Source: an uncultured Roseovarius sp.
GTDB taxonomy: Bacteria > Pseudomonadota > Alphaproteobacteria > Rhodobacterales > Rhodobacteraceae
Assembly (NCBI RefSeq): GCF_947259555.1
Contig: NZ_CAMYMD010000084.1
Location: 62,001-126,000, forward strand
Length of the DNA stretch: 64,000 bases
Direction: 5' to 3'
The position numbers were made by a program, and so were the translations under genes. Below are positions 19,157 through 28,123 of the stretch, in pieces (positions within the stretch are counted from its first letter, which is position 1; each line of letters starts with the position of its first letter). The notes beneath the pieces were generated by a model. That model ran no database searches, was not told the DNA's origin, and saw only the letters and a list, made by a program, of their open reading frames with translations.

Positions 19157-19188
19157 TTGCTATCGCATCCACGCACGGTTGGCGTTAC

Positions 19189-19926
19189 TCAGAAATATCC
19201 TCTGACGAGACTTTGCGCGATTAGTGTCCAGCCATCCGCAATGACAAAGAACGCGAGCTTGAACGGCAAGGACACAATCGCTGGCGGCACCATCATCATG
19301 CCCATGGACATCAGGATCGCGGCGACGACCAGATCGATCACCAGAAATGGCAAAAAGATCAGGAACCCGATTTGAAAGGCACGTGAGATTTCCGAGAGCA
19401 TGAAGCTCGGGACGAGAACCGAGAGCGGCGCGTCGGGACTGGCGATGATGCCGGATGCATCCGGTCGAAGCGCGGCCATGGCAGCAAAGGTGTCGCTCTC
19501 CACGCGCCCGAACATGAACTGGCGAAACGGGACCAGCGCGCGTTCGATGGCAAGATCGGCCTCGAGCTCTTCCTGAAGGAGCGGATTGATACCCGTGGTC
19601 CATGCGTCCATGAAAACAGGCTCCATCACGAAATAGGTCAGAAACAACGCCAAACTGACGATCAACATGTTGGGTGGCGATTGTTGGAGGCCGATGCCCT
19701 GCCGCAGGATCGAAAGGACTGTGACCACGAACGGAAAGCACGTGATCATTATGGCCAGCCCGGGCGCGAGGCTGAGAACTGTGATGAGAGCAATAATCTG
19801 TATCGTGCGCGCCGATATCGAGGCGTCATCGCCCAAGGAGATCGAGAGATCCTGTGCCGTTACAGGCACGGTGAAGCCGACTGTGAAGATGACTGCAATA
19901 AACACAGCCGCGAGACTATTCCTCAT
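19189..19926 (-). CDS. fliP: Flagellar export protein FliP
   Basis: 'LAPGLAIMITCFPFVVTVLSILRQGIGLQQSPPNMLIVSLALFLTYFVM', 'PSFMLSEISRAFQIGFLIFLPFLVIDLVVAAILMSMGMMMVPP'. Confidence 0.97.
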   Translation of the reverse strand: MRNSLAAVFIAVIFTVGFTVPVTAQDLSISLGDDASISARTIQIIALITVLSLAPGLAIMITCFPFVVTVLSILRQGIGLQQSPPNMLIVSLALFLTYFVMEPVFMDAWTTGINPLLQEELEADLAIERALVPFRQFMFGRVESDTFAAMAALRPDASGIIASPDAPLSVLVPSFMLSEISRAFQIGFLIFLPFLVIDLVVAAILMSMGMMMVPPAIVSLPFKLAFFVIADGWTLIAQSLVRGYF

Positions 19927-20225
19927 CCGAGACCATCTTGCAGATTGGCAACCTCGGTCAGGCGGACAGCGATCTGGCCTTCCTGATCTCCTTCAACCTC
20001 TTCGAGTTGACCGCGGGCGATCAAGCGTTCGCCGACGTAAAGCTCGACCGCGTCGTCAACCCGACGGTCCAATGGCAGAACCGCGTTCTTGCCAAGTTTA
20101 AGTAATTCCTTGATCAGCGGGCGCGCCTTTCCGACCGAAACCGTGATTTCTATGGGAACGGATGAAAAGGGTGTCTGCAATTCCGATCTGAGCAAGTCTT
20201 TGTCATTGGAAACATCGTCGGTCAT
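19923..20225 (-). CDS. fliN: Flagellar motor switch protein FliN
   Basis: SpoA-like domain 'VPIEITVSVGKARPLIKELLKLGKNAVLPLDRRVDDAVELYVGERLIARGQLEEVEG'. Confidence 0.92.
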   Translation of the reverse strand: MTDDVSNDKDLLRSELQTPFSSVPIEITVSVGKARPLIKELLKLGKNAVLPLDRRVDDAVELYVGERLIARGQLEEVEGDQEGQIAVRLTEVANLQDGLG

Positions 20226-20809
20226 GCGACTGCCTTTCTGTTCTCTAGGAAGAAGCCGGATACGGCCTGCTCGATCCGCTTCAATACATCCTGAAGATCG
20301 ACTGAACGCTCGTTCTGACCGATGCGCAGAAATATCTGTCCGCTTGTGAGGGCTGTATCCTCGACAATCTCGAACTCGACATCAGTCAGGTCGGCTGCAA
20401 GCTGATCCAGTATGGGTTTGTCATCCGGACCGACCGAGACCTCAACAGGCTGCCGATCTTGTTGGTCGATCAGGTCATGCAGGATCTCGGTGATGCGAGA
20501 CGACAGTGTTGCATGACAGACAGCAGGCAGGACCGTAGCGATAATTTGCTGCAGTAACGGGTGCATCATGTCCATGACCGAGGTGTGGACTTCTTCATAT
20601 GTGAAAGACAGGTCCTGAAGGTTCTGTGACAGGTCGGCCGTTATCCTGCGGCCATCCTCGATCTGCGATTTCACAGAGTCGTCCCATCCGGCCTGATAGC
20701 CCTTTTCAAATGCTTCGAGGCGTTCCTCTTCCAAAGAGATATCGGTCATAGCCAACGGCGTTCCTTGTGCGATCGGCCCGAAATCATCCAGCAGATGTGA
20801 AATGGACAT
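20222..20809 (-). CDS. fliH: FliH-like flagellar assembly protein
   Basis: Position between fliF and fliN; 'FEKGYQAGWDDS' then helical C-terminus typical of FliH. Confidence 0.65.
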   Translation of the reverse strand: MSISHLLDDFGPIAQGTPLAMTDISLEEERLEAFEKGYQAGWDDSVKSQIEDGRRITADLSQNLQDLSFTYEEVHTSVMDMMHPLLQQIIATVLPAVCHATLSSRITEILHDLIDQQDRQPVEVSVGPDDKPILDQLAADLTDVEFEIVEDTALTSGQIFLRIGQNERSVDLQDVLKRIEQAVSGFFLENRKAVA

Positions 20810-22428
20810 CAGGCTTTTTCCTCTTCGCCTTCCAGCCAGCTTCGCAGGATTTCGACCGTCTCGTCCTGGCGATGTTCGATCATGTTACGTAGGCGGGCGA
20901 CCGGATCCTCGGTCTCGTCGCTCATGTGACTCATGGCGGTTAAGCTGCGGTCCGACAGGGCCGTTGCAGAGATGTCGGACAGACCGGTTTCGTCAATGTC
21001 CCTCTCGTCGATCTCGCCCGATATGGGGGCCAGATCACTGTCTGGTGGTCCATCGGCTTGGGGTTGTGCAGTCAGGCGTTCTGGAGATGCCGTCGCGGAA
21101 CGTGCCAGAATTGGCCGCAGGACAAAAAGACCCAGAACCAGAGCGACAACAGCGAGGAATGCAGATTGCAAAAGGGTCAAGACGTCAATCGCGAGCCGAT
21201 CAAGCAGGTTTGCCTCCACCGGAGTTCCCAAGACTTCCACCGGCTCGAATTGCATGGTTCGGATCGTGATTTTGTCGCCGCGCGCGTCATCGAGCCCGAC
21301 TGCAGAGGCCACCAGATCGCGAAGCGAATTCAGTTCTTCCTCTGGTCGGGGTTGAAATACGGGCGCGCCAGCGGCATCGGGCGCGGTCAGGCCGTTGATC
21401 AGGATCGCGACCGTCATTCGCTTGATCGCGCCGGGCTGCTGGACGATTTCGCGCTCGGTACTCGAGACCTCGTAGTTGATGCGTTCTCGCGTTTCGGTGT
21501 TCTCACTGGCCGATGCGCTCTGACCAGCGGCGTCACCGTCGGGAAGGTTTGACGCGACAGTCACATCGCCGCCCTCGTCGGTTGACGTGTTGGCGCGCTC
21601 TTCAGTGTCAGTGCTGATTGCAACGCGCCCCTCGGGATCGAACTTTCTCTCGCGGATGGATTCTGTCCGGGTAACGGTCTGTAACGCCAGTTCCACCACA
21701 GCATTGCCGCGTCCTACACGCGCCTCGAGCAAACGCTCAGCGCGTATCCGCATCGCCTCTGCCCGGTCATCTGTTGTCACTGCCTTGATTTCCTCCATGC
21801 CATTGATCAGACTGCCATCTGCGTCAATGATTGAGACATTCTCGGGCAAAAGCCCCGCGACAGCGGAGGCGACAAGAAACTGGAGCGCACGGGCATGTTT
21901 TGGGCTGATCTCGCCGCCGCGCGCTGTAATGGAGACCGATGCGGATTGGCGAATGTCCCTTTGAAAAGGGTTGGATCCCGCAGACGCAAGGTGCACGCGC
22001 GCACTCTGGATCGCCGGATGAGCGACGATTGTGCGCGCAAGCTCGCCTTCCTTCGCGCGCCAATAGGCTGCGTCGAACATTTGAGAAGTCGTGCCAAAGC
22101 CCGACAGACCGTCAAGCAGCTCGTAACCCCTGGAGCTGGCACTCGGTAGACCGTCGCCGGCGAGGGTCATGCGCAGCTCATCCCGGCGTGCCGAATCGAC
22201 AAAGATGGAGCCACCTCTCACCTCGTACCGCGCACCGCGTTGTTCGAGCGCACCGACAACTTCGCCAGCGGCGCCGCTCTCGAGACCGGCATATAGCAAC
22301 GTCATGCTCGGACTCGAGGTCATGCGAGCAAGCGACAGGACCGCCAGGAATATAACAAACGCGGCGCCGAAAACGATAAGTCTGCTGCGCATGCCAAGAG
22401 AGTGCCAGAGTGTCGTGATCTGCTGCAA
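20809..22428 (-). CDS. fliF: Flagellar MS-ring protein FliF
   Basis: 'LYAGLESGAAGEVVGALEQRGARYEVRGGSIFVDSARRDELRMTLAGDGLP', C-terminal TM and FliG-binding tail. Confidence 0.95.
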   Translation of the reverse strand: MQQITTLWHSLGMRSRLIVFGAAFVIFLAVLSLARMTSSPSMTLLYAGLESGAAGEVVGALEQRGARYEVRGGSIFVDSARRDELRMTLAGDGLPSASSRGYELLDGLSGFGTTSQMFDAAYWRAKEGELARTIVAHPAIQSARVHLASAGSNPFQRDIRQSASVSITARGGEISPKHARALQFLVASAVAGLLPENVSIIDADGSLINGMEEIKAVTTDDRAEAMRIRAERLLEARVGRGNAVVELALQTVTRTESIRERKFDPEGRVAISTDTEERANTSTDEGGDVTVASNLPDGDAAGQSASASENTETRERINYEVSSTEREIVQQPGAIKRMTVAILINGLTAPDAAGAPVFQPRPEEELNSLRDLVASAVGLDDARGDKITIRTMQFEPVEVLGTPVEANLLDRLAIDVLTLLQSAFLAVVALVLGLFVLRPILARSATASPERLTAQPQADGPPDSDLAPISGEIDERDIDETGLSDISATALSDRSLTAMSHMSDETEDPVARLRNMIEHRQDETVEILRSWLEGEEEKA

Positions 22429-22490
22429 TTGAGTGCCTCCGGATACAGGGCTTTTGCCAAGATTCTGAAGCCATCATTCGTCGATCAGAC

Positions 22491-22505
22491 TTAACATTCG
22501 GTTAG
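22491..22505. promoter_or_regulatory. Candidate CtrA box in the divergent fliF/fliL region
   Basis: TTAA-N7-TTAG (TTAACATTCGGTTAG), one mismatch to consensus. Confidence 0.5.
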
Positions 22506-22551
22506 TTTCTGTCTGCCTATATGAGCGTTGTCTGCAACAAGAGGGCTGAAC

Positions 22552-23058
22552 ATGGCGGAACCGGACAAACCCGAGAACAAACCCGCGAAGACCTCTTTGA
22601 AAAAGCCGCTGCTCGTAGGGCTCGTGCTCGCAGTATTGGGCGGTGGCGGTGGCTATTTTGTTGTTGGATCCGGTATCCTTGCACTTGGTGCCGACATCGC
22701 AGACTCAGGCGAAGATGGGGCGGAAATGGAGCATGCAATACCGGTTGCCGAAATGCCCGACGTCGCGTTCGTGCCAATCTCTCCGCTGGTCGTCTCGGTC
22801 GGTCAGGGCGCCGAGCGTCTACATTTGCGCTTCAGGGCAGAGCTTGAGGTGAAGAGTGCGTTCAAATCAGATGTCGAGGACCTTCAGCCACGGATCGTCG
22901 ATGTCATGAATACCTATCTTCGAGCGCTTAAACTGTCGGATCTCGAAGAGACAAGCGCCCTTGTACGGCTGCGCGCGCAACTCTTGCGGCGCATTCAGGT
23001 GGTGACTGGTGGAGGCCGTATCAATGACCTTCTCATTATGGAATTTGTGCTGAACTGA
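22552..23058 (+). CDS. fliL: Flagellar basal body-associated protein FliL
   Basis: N-terminal TM, low-complexity linker, 'RLHLRFRAELEV...' FliL domain; start codon choice uncertain. Confidence 0.85.
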   Translation: MAEPDKPENKPAKTSLKKPLLVGLVLAVLGGGGGYFVVGSGILALGADIADSGEDGAEMEHAIPVAEMPDVAFVPISPLVVSVGQGAERLHLRFRAELEVKSAFKSDVEDLQPRIVDVMNTYLRALKLSDLEETSALVRLRAQLLRRIQVVTGGGRINDLLIMEFVLN

Positions 23059-23069
23059 GGATTGGAGCT

Positions 23070-23480
23070 ATGGAAATGATCGCGGATGTTCTGCTTGTCG
23101 CCGGAGCGGTAGGCGCTGGTTTTTATTGCTACATTCTCGCACGCCGCCTGACACGCTTCAACGATCTCGAAAGCGGTATGGGAGGAGCGGTGGCAGTTCT
23201 CTCGGCGCAGGTAGACGATCTGACCAAGACATTGCATGATGCACGTCACACGGCGGATGAGTCGACACGATCGCTGGAGGCTTTGACGGTGCGGGCCGAA
23301 GATGTCGCTCGGCGATTGGAGCTCTTGGTCGCCTCGATGCACGACCTTTCCGATCCACCGCCAAAGACCGAACCGAAAAGGACTGAGCCGCCAGAGGACA
23401 GATCTGCCGTGGGATCAGCCCAGGCCTCCGGCCCCGTGTTCAAGCGGCATCCGGGCATGGCGAGAGAGGTGTCGACATGA
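23070..23480 (+). CDS. Small single-TM coiled-coil protein of the flagellar cluster, unknown function
   Basis: N-terminal TM, helical heptad-like body, Pro-rich tail; 4-nt overlap with the motE-like gene. Confidence 0.6.
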   Translation: MEMIADVLLVAGAVGAGFYCYILARRLTRFNDLESGMGGAVAVLSAQVDDLTKTLHDARHTADESTRSLEALTVRAEDVARRLELLVASMHDLSDPPPKTEPKRTEPPEDRSAVGSAQASGPVFKRHPGMAREVST

Positions 23481-24079
23481 CCCAGCCCGTCAGACGTGGA
23501 AGGCGCGGTCACCCACGTGCGCGCGGTGTTCTTTTCATACTGTCGACATTTCTCATATCTTCAGCACTGGTCCGTGTCGGAGGAGGGGCGGGCCAGGCCC
23601 TGGCACTGGTCTCTTCGGAGGCGGAACCTCCTGTCGAGCAAGCGGTGACAAACGAGAAATGCGAAACGCCTGACGACCTTCAACTTGTGCTCGACTCCCT
23701 TCAGGCGCGTGAAGCCAGGCTTGACGATCGGGAAGCGGCAATGGGAGACCGCCTGCATGCACTCGATATTGCGGAGCAGGAAATAGACCGCAAGATGAGG
23801 GCCTTGATGCAAGCAGAGGATAACCTCCGGCGCATGGTTGCCGTTGCCGAAACGGCGGCTGAAAACGACGTGGCACAGCTTATCAAGGTTTATGAGGCAA
23901 TGAAGCCGAAGCAGGCCTCGGCCGTGTTCGAAGAGATGGATCCCGTGTTCGCTGCCGGATTTCTAGGCCGTATGCGTGCAGATGCGGCCGCCGAGATCAT
24001 GGCGGGCATGTCGCCTGCGGCTGCGCATGGGATCAGCGTCATTCTGGCCGGCCGGAATGCGAATGTTCCAAGGCAATGA
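23477..24079 (+). CDS. MotE-like protein (MgtE_N-type domain)
   Basis: 'LIKVYEAMKPKQASAVFEEMDPVFAAGFLGRMRADAAAEIMAGMSP'. Confidence 0.78.
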   Translation: MTQPVRRGRRGHPRARGVLFILSTFLISSALVRVGGGAGQALALVSSEAEPPVEQAVTNEKCETPDDLQLVLDSLQAREARLDDREAAMGDRLHALDIAEQEIDRKMRALMQAEDNLRRMVAVAETAAENDVAQLIKVYEAMKPKQASAVFEEMDPVFAAGFLGRMRADAAAEIMAGMSPAAAHGISVILAGRNANVPRQ

Positions 24080-24149
24080 CTCTCGGCAAGTCAGCATTTC
24101 TTAATCGGTTGATGCCAATATCCGGCTGGTCACTGCCAGCGAGGAAAAA

Positions 24150-25019
24150 ATGTTCGGAATCATCGGCATTGTCGTTATCTTCATCATGGTCTTTGGCGGC
24201 TACGTGGCCGCCGGGGGCAAGCTTGGGATCATTCTCAAGGCGTTGCCATTCGAGCTCATGATGATCGGAGGAGCGGCTGTAGGAGCATTTTTGATAAGCA
24301 ACGATGGCTCCGCGATTAAACACACGCTCAAAGATGTCGGCAAGGTATTCAAGGGCCCGAAATGGAAACCGCAAGACTACCAGGATCTGCTTTGCCTCTT
24401 ATTCGAATTGATCCGTTTGGGGCGACAGAATCCGATTGCGATCGAAGAGCATATCGAGGCACCTGAGGACTCTGCCATTTTCTCGAAGTATCCGAAAGTA
24501 GTGGCCGATACGGAAGCGATTGCCCTGATTGGGGATACCCTGCGATCCGCCTCCATGAATTATGATGATCCACATCAAGTCGAGGAAGTTCTGGAAAAGC
24601 GAATGGAGGCCAGCCTGCATCACGCGCTCCATTCCAGCCATGCATTGCAAACCATGGCCGATGCCCTGCCTGCGCTCGGCATCGTTGCCGCGGTGCTCGG
24701 TGTTATCAAGACCATGGCGTCCATTGATCAACCGCCGGAAATCCTTGGAAAGATGATCGGCGGTGCGCTGGTCGGCACATTTCTCGGCGTGTTCCTGTCA
24801 TATGGCTTGGTTGGGCCTTTTGCGGCAAAGGTCAAAGACGTGGTTGAGGAAGATGGGCACTTTTACCAACTCATTCGCGAGGTTCTGGTCGCCAATCTTC
24901 ACAACCATGCCACAAACATCTGTATCGAAGTTGGGCGCCAGAACACACCGCATCACAAGCGCCCAAGCTTCATTGCTCTCGAAGACGCATTGAAATCACT
25001 GAAACAGGATGCAGCGTGA
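24150..25019 (+). CDS. motA: Flagellar motor stator protein MotA
   Basis: 'MFGIIGIVVIFIMVFGGYVAAGGKLGIILKALPFELMMIGGAAVGAFLI', 'ADALPALGIVAAVLGVIKTMASIDQPPEILGKMIGGALVGTFLGVFLSYG'. Confidence 0.97.
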   Translation: MFGIIGIVVIFIMVFGGYVAAGGKLGIILKALPFELMMIGGAAVGAFLISNDGSAIKHTLKDVGKVFKGPKWKPQDYQDLLCLLFELIRLGRQNPIAIEEHIEAPEDSAIFSKYPKVVADTEAIALIGDTLRSASMNYDDPHQVEEVLEKRMEASLHHALHSSHALQTMADALPALGIVAAVLGVIKTMASIDQPPEILGKMIGGALVGTFLGVFLSYGLVGPFAAKVKDVVEEDGHFYQLIREVLVANLHNHATNICIEVGRQNTPHHKRPSFIALEDALKSLKQDAA

Positions 25020-27259
25020 TGCGGCGTATCGTCTTCGTTGCCGTTCTAATGCTACCGGCCTCGTTTGCTTGCGCCCAATCCATCCGGGTGCGTTCCGGGG
25101 AGCACGAGGGGTTTTCACGTCTCGTTCTCGACATGCCGGCACGTCTGGAATGGTCAAGCGAGCGGCGTGAAGGTGGCGTATCGGTGGTTCTTAAGACTGA
25201 TCGGCCTGAGTTTGATATACGCGGAGTTCATGATCGTTTGACCGAAGGGCGTCTCAAGGAGATCATCGCCCCGGAGGGCCAGAAGCGTCTCGATTTGACG
25301 TTCGCGTGTGATTGTGACGTGAACTTTTTCTGGCACGACAAATCCATGTTGGTCATCGATATTGAGGACAACCCGGTTGGTGCCACGCGCCCGTCCGAGC
25401 GAGAGCTGGTGACCGACGAGGAAAATACCGTGCCGCTAGAGTTCTCTGATGCTTTGCGCCCGATCTCTCGTGCCGTTGAAATGACAACGAAAGCGATCAT
25501 TTCTGGTGCCCAAGAGGGCCTAGCCCGAACTGACTCTGGCAGTGGCTCTCTCCCAGACATGGAAAAGAACCTGATGGCGGAAATGGACCACGCTGCGCGA
25601 CTTGGATTGCTTGAACCATCGATTGTGAAGCAGGCAGAGCGTCGGACGAGATCTGTGCCAGCTCTGAATACGAACGCCGCAGGTCCGAAAATCCAAGGCA
25701 CGTCCTCGCATCATCCATTGCAGAACATGAGGGTTGCACCCGCGGGCGGTCTAGAGCATCTGGTCAGATCCCGAAATCCGGGTGATAGTCGCCATCGCAT
25801 CTTATCGGAGTGTCTTTCCGAGCACCTTGTCGATGTTCCGGCTTGGGGCGCGGATGCGCCTTTTCATGTACAGGTAGGGGCGTTGAATCGGGGCCTCACC
25901 CGCGAATTTGACATGGCGGATCCGGAGGCTATCCTCGCGTTGGCGCGGCTATACGTATTTTTTGGGTTTGGCGCGGAGGCCGCGCAAGTCGTCGCGCTCG
26001 CAGAGCCTTTTACCATCGAGTTGCAGATTGTCGGGGAAATGGCCGCCCTCGTCGATTCTTTTGAGTCAACGCGCGAACATTTGCTTCGGAATGATCTCGG
26101 CTGTGACGGTCCAAGTGTGGTTTGGGCTGCAATTGCTCACCCCACCATCCCGGCAGATCAGCCACTTGATCACCCGGCCATATTGCGATCCTTCGGGGCC
26201 TTGCCCGGGCACTTGCGCCGTCACCTTGGCCCGGAGCTGGCTCGGAAGTTTCTGGAGGCCGGTCATCGGGATACGGCGCATTCGATATTGAGGACCATCC
26301 GATATGCCGAGCCATCCGAGGCACCGGCCAAGGAATTGGCAACGGCGGAACTGGCCTTTGCCAATGGCAAGGATAAACTGGGTGAGGCTGCTCTTGGAGC
26401 CGCGATAGAACATAGCCTAGAGCCATCTGCAAAGGCTGTACTGGCATTGATCGAACGCCGGCTTGGCGAAAATCGACAGGTCCCGTATGACAGTGCGCAA
26501 CTGGCCGGTGCCTACTTCCAGGAACATCGCGGAGAACCCTTCGGGCGCGCGCTTGGCAATGCCTATGTACGGGCGTTGGCGGCGGCGGGGGCATTCGAAG
26601 ACGCATTTTCCGAACTTCGGCGCATCGCTCCCGACCTGATGCAAGCGACGGAAGCCGAGACACGGAATGATCTAGTCAGGCTGTTGGTCGAGCAGGCGGG
26701 AGATATCGACTTTTTGCGTTATGCGGCAGGAGCCCCCTCCGAGCATCTGCGAGTGCTACCTCATGAAACGGCGCTCAGTATCGCAGAACGGCTTTTGAAC
26801 GTTGGACTTGTCTTGGAGGCATCTCAAGTCATGGATCAGGTGAACGCAGGCGTGCAAAGTGAACGGCATAGCCTGATCCTTGCGGAAATCGAATTGAAGT
26901 TGGGGCACCCGCACGCGGCTGAAGCGGAGTTGCTGGGCCTTGTTAGCCCTGAGAGCGCCCGCGCAAAAGCGCGTGCTCGCAGTATGTTGGGGGATTATGC
27001 GGCTGCTGCGGAGTATCTATCCGACTTGGGCGATTCGGCTGAGGCGCAGCAAGCGGCCTGGAGGGCGGAAGATTGGTCCAAACTGGCGCAATCCGATGAC
27101 GAAGTCATCCGGAAACTGGCGGCCTTGGTCGTTGAGGAGGAAACGCCGGATGGCGAGGACCTTCTGGCGCGCAATCTACGCCTTTTGGACCAAAGTGCGA
27201 GTTTGCGAGACGCTCTGGTCGAGCTCCTTGAGAGCCCGTCCTTCGCCACAAGCCCCTGA
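25016..27259 (+). CDS. Large predicted periplasmic protein: AMIN-like N-terminus and helical-repeat C-terminus, flagellum-associated
   Basis: Signal peptide; 'IRVRSGEHEGFSRLVLDMPARLEW...' AMIN-like pattern; long alpha-helical TPR-like region; 4-nt overlap with motA. Confidence 0.65.
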   Translation: MMRRIVFVAVLMLPASFACAQSIRVRSGEHEGFSRLVLDMPARLEWSSERREGGVSVVLKTDRPEFDIRGVHDRLTEGRLKEIIAPEGQKRLDLTFACDCDVNFFWHDKSMLVIDIEDNPVGATRPSERELVTDEENTVPLEFSDALRPISRAVEMTTKAIISGAQEGLARTDSGSGSLPDMEKNLMAEMDHAARLGLLEPSIVKQAERRTRSVPALNTNAAGPKIQGTSSHHPLQNMRVAPAGGLEHLVRSRNPGDSRHRILSECLSEHLVDVPAWGADAPFHVQVGALNRGLTREFDMADPEAILALARLYVFFGFGAEAAQVVALAEPFTIELQIVGEMAALVDSFESTREHLLRNDLGCDGPSVVWAAIAHPTIPADQPLDHPAILRSFGALPGHLRRHLGPELARKFLEAGHRDTAHSILRTIRYAEPSEAPAKELATAELAFANGKDKLGEAALGAAIEHSLEPSAKAVLALIERRLGENRQVPYDSAQLAGAYFQEHRGEPFGRALGNAYVRALAAAGAFEDAFSELRRIAPDLMQATEAETRNDLVRLLVEQAGDIDFLRYAAGAPSEHLRVLPHETALSIAERLLNVGLVLEASQVMDQVNAGVQSERHSLILAEIELKLGHPHAAEAELLGLVSPESARAKARARSMLGDYAAAAEYLSDLGDSAEAQQAAWRAEDWSKLAQSDDEVIRKLAALVVEEETPDGEDLLARNLRLLDQSASLRDALVELLESPSFATSP

Positions 27260-27298
27260 GCTTGGCGCATCCTTACCAAATCTCAACACCCGGATTCT

Positions 27299-28120
27299 AT
27301 GCTGGATGCACGAGTGAAAGAACGTCGTTCTTCGAGGAGATTCCTTGGTATGTTACATAGTAAATCGTGGCCCGGTAACTTGCGGGTGGCTTGCTCTATA
27401 CCCATCAGCAGCGTGGTCCGTCGCCTGGCCGGTTTTTCTGTCATGTGTCTAATGGCGGGCACCGCGGGCGTTCTGTCAGCTTCAGACAGAGCCGTGGTGT
27501 TGAATACCTGCGATGTCGCGGCATATCGCGCATCTATTGCAACAGGAGTCCCTTTGTCCGTGCTCAGGTCGGTGACGCGTGCGGAAACCGGGCGCGGGGT
27601 TCTCGGGGACCTTACGCCATGGCCCTGGACGGTCAACATGGAGGGGGCAGGACATTGGTTCGACAGCAGAGACGCAGCGCTGTCCTATGTCTACGCAGAG
27701 TTTGGACGCGGCGCGCGAAGTTTTGACATCGGATGCTTTCAGATCAACTACCGATGGCATGGCGAAGCCTTTCGGTCCATTGATCACATGCTTGATCCAG
27801 TCTCGAATGCGACATATGCGGCGAAATTCTTGTCGGATTTGCACGAAGAGACCGGAAACTGGTCAATTGCAGCAGGTACTTATCATTCCCGAACTGCTGA
27901 ATATGCCAACGCATACAGAGATCGCTTCGACCGTATTCATGCGCGCCTCGCTGAAACGACAACTCGGCTTCAAAGGGGGGCAAAACAGGCAAAGTCCCAT
28001 TCGCTTTTGGAAGATTCGACCGTCTCCGTTCGATCGCGTGCGCTCGGGTCCTCAGTGCCTAAGGGCGGTGTTGCGGGCTCCGTATTTGGCGATAAGCGCA
28101 GTGCTTTCATAGGTCTCTGA
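27299..28120 (+). CDS. Lytic transglycosylase (SLT domain) of the flagellar cluster
   Basis: 'SVLRSVTRAETGRG...PWPWTVNMEGAGHWFDS', 'RSFDIGCFQINYRWHGEAF'; start may be downstream of 27299. Confidence 0.8.
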   Translation: MLDARVKERRSSRRFLGMLHSKSWPGNLRVACSIPISSVVRRLAGFSVMCLMAGTAGVLSASDRAVVLNTCDVAAYRASIATGVPLSVLRSVTRAETGRGVLGDLTPWPWTVNMEGAGHWFDSRDAALSYVYAEFGRGARSFDIGCFQINYRWHGEAFRSIDHMLDPVSNATYAAKFLSDLHEETGNWSIAAGTYHSRTAEYANAYRDRFDRIHARLAETTTRLQRGAKQAKSHSLLEDSTVSVRSRALGSSVPKGGVAGSVFGDKRSAFIGL

Positions 28121-28123
28121 AGC

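Noticed and set aside
24100-24120. Possible CtrA box upstream of motA (TTAATCGGTTGATGC)
   Set aside because: Second half-site does not match TTAA at 7-nt spacing
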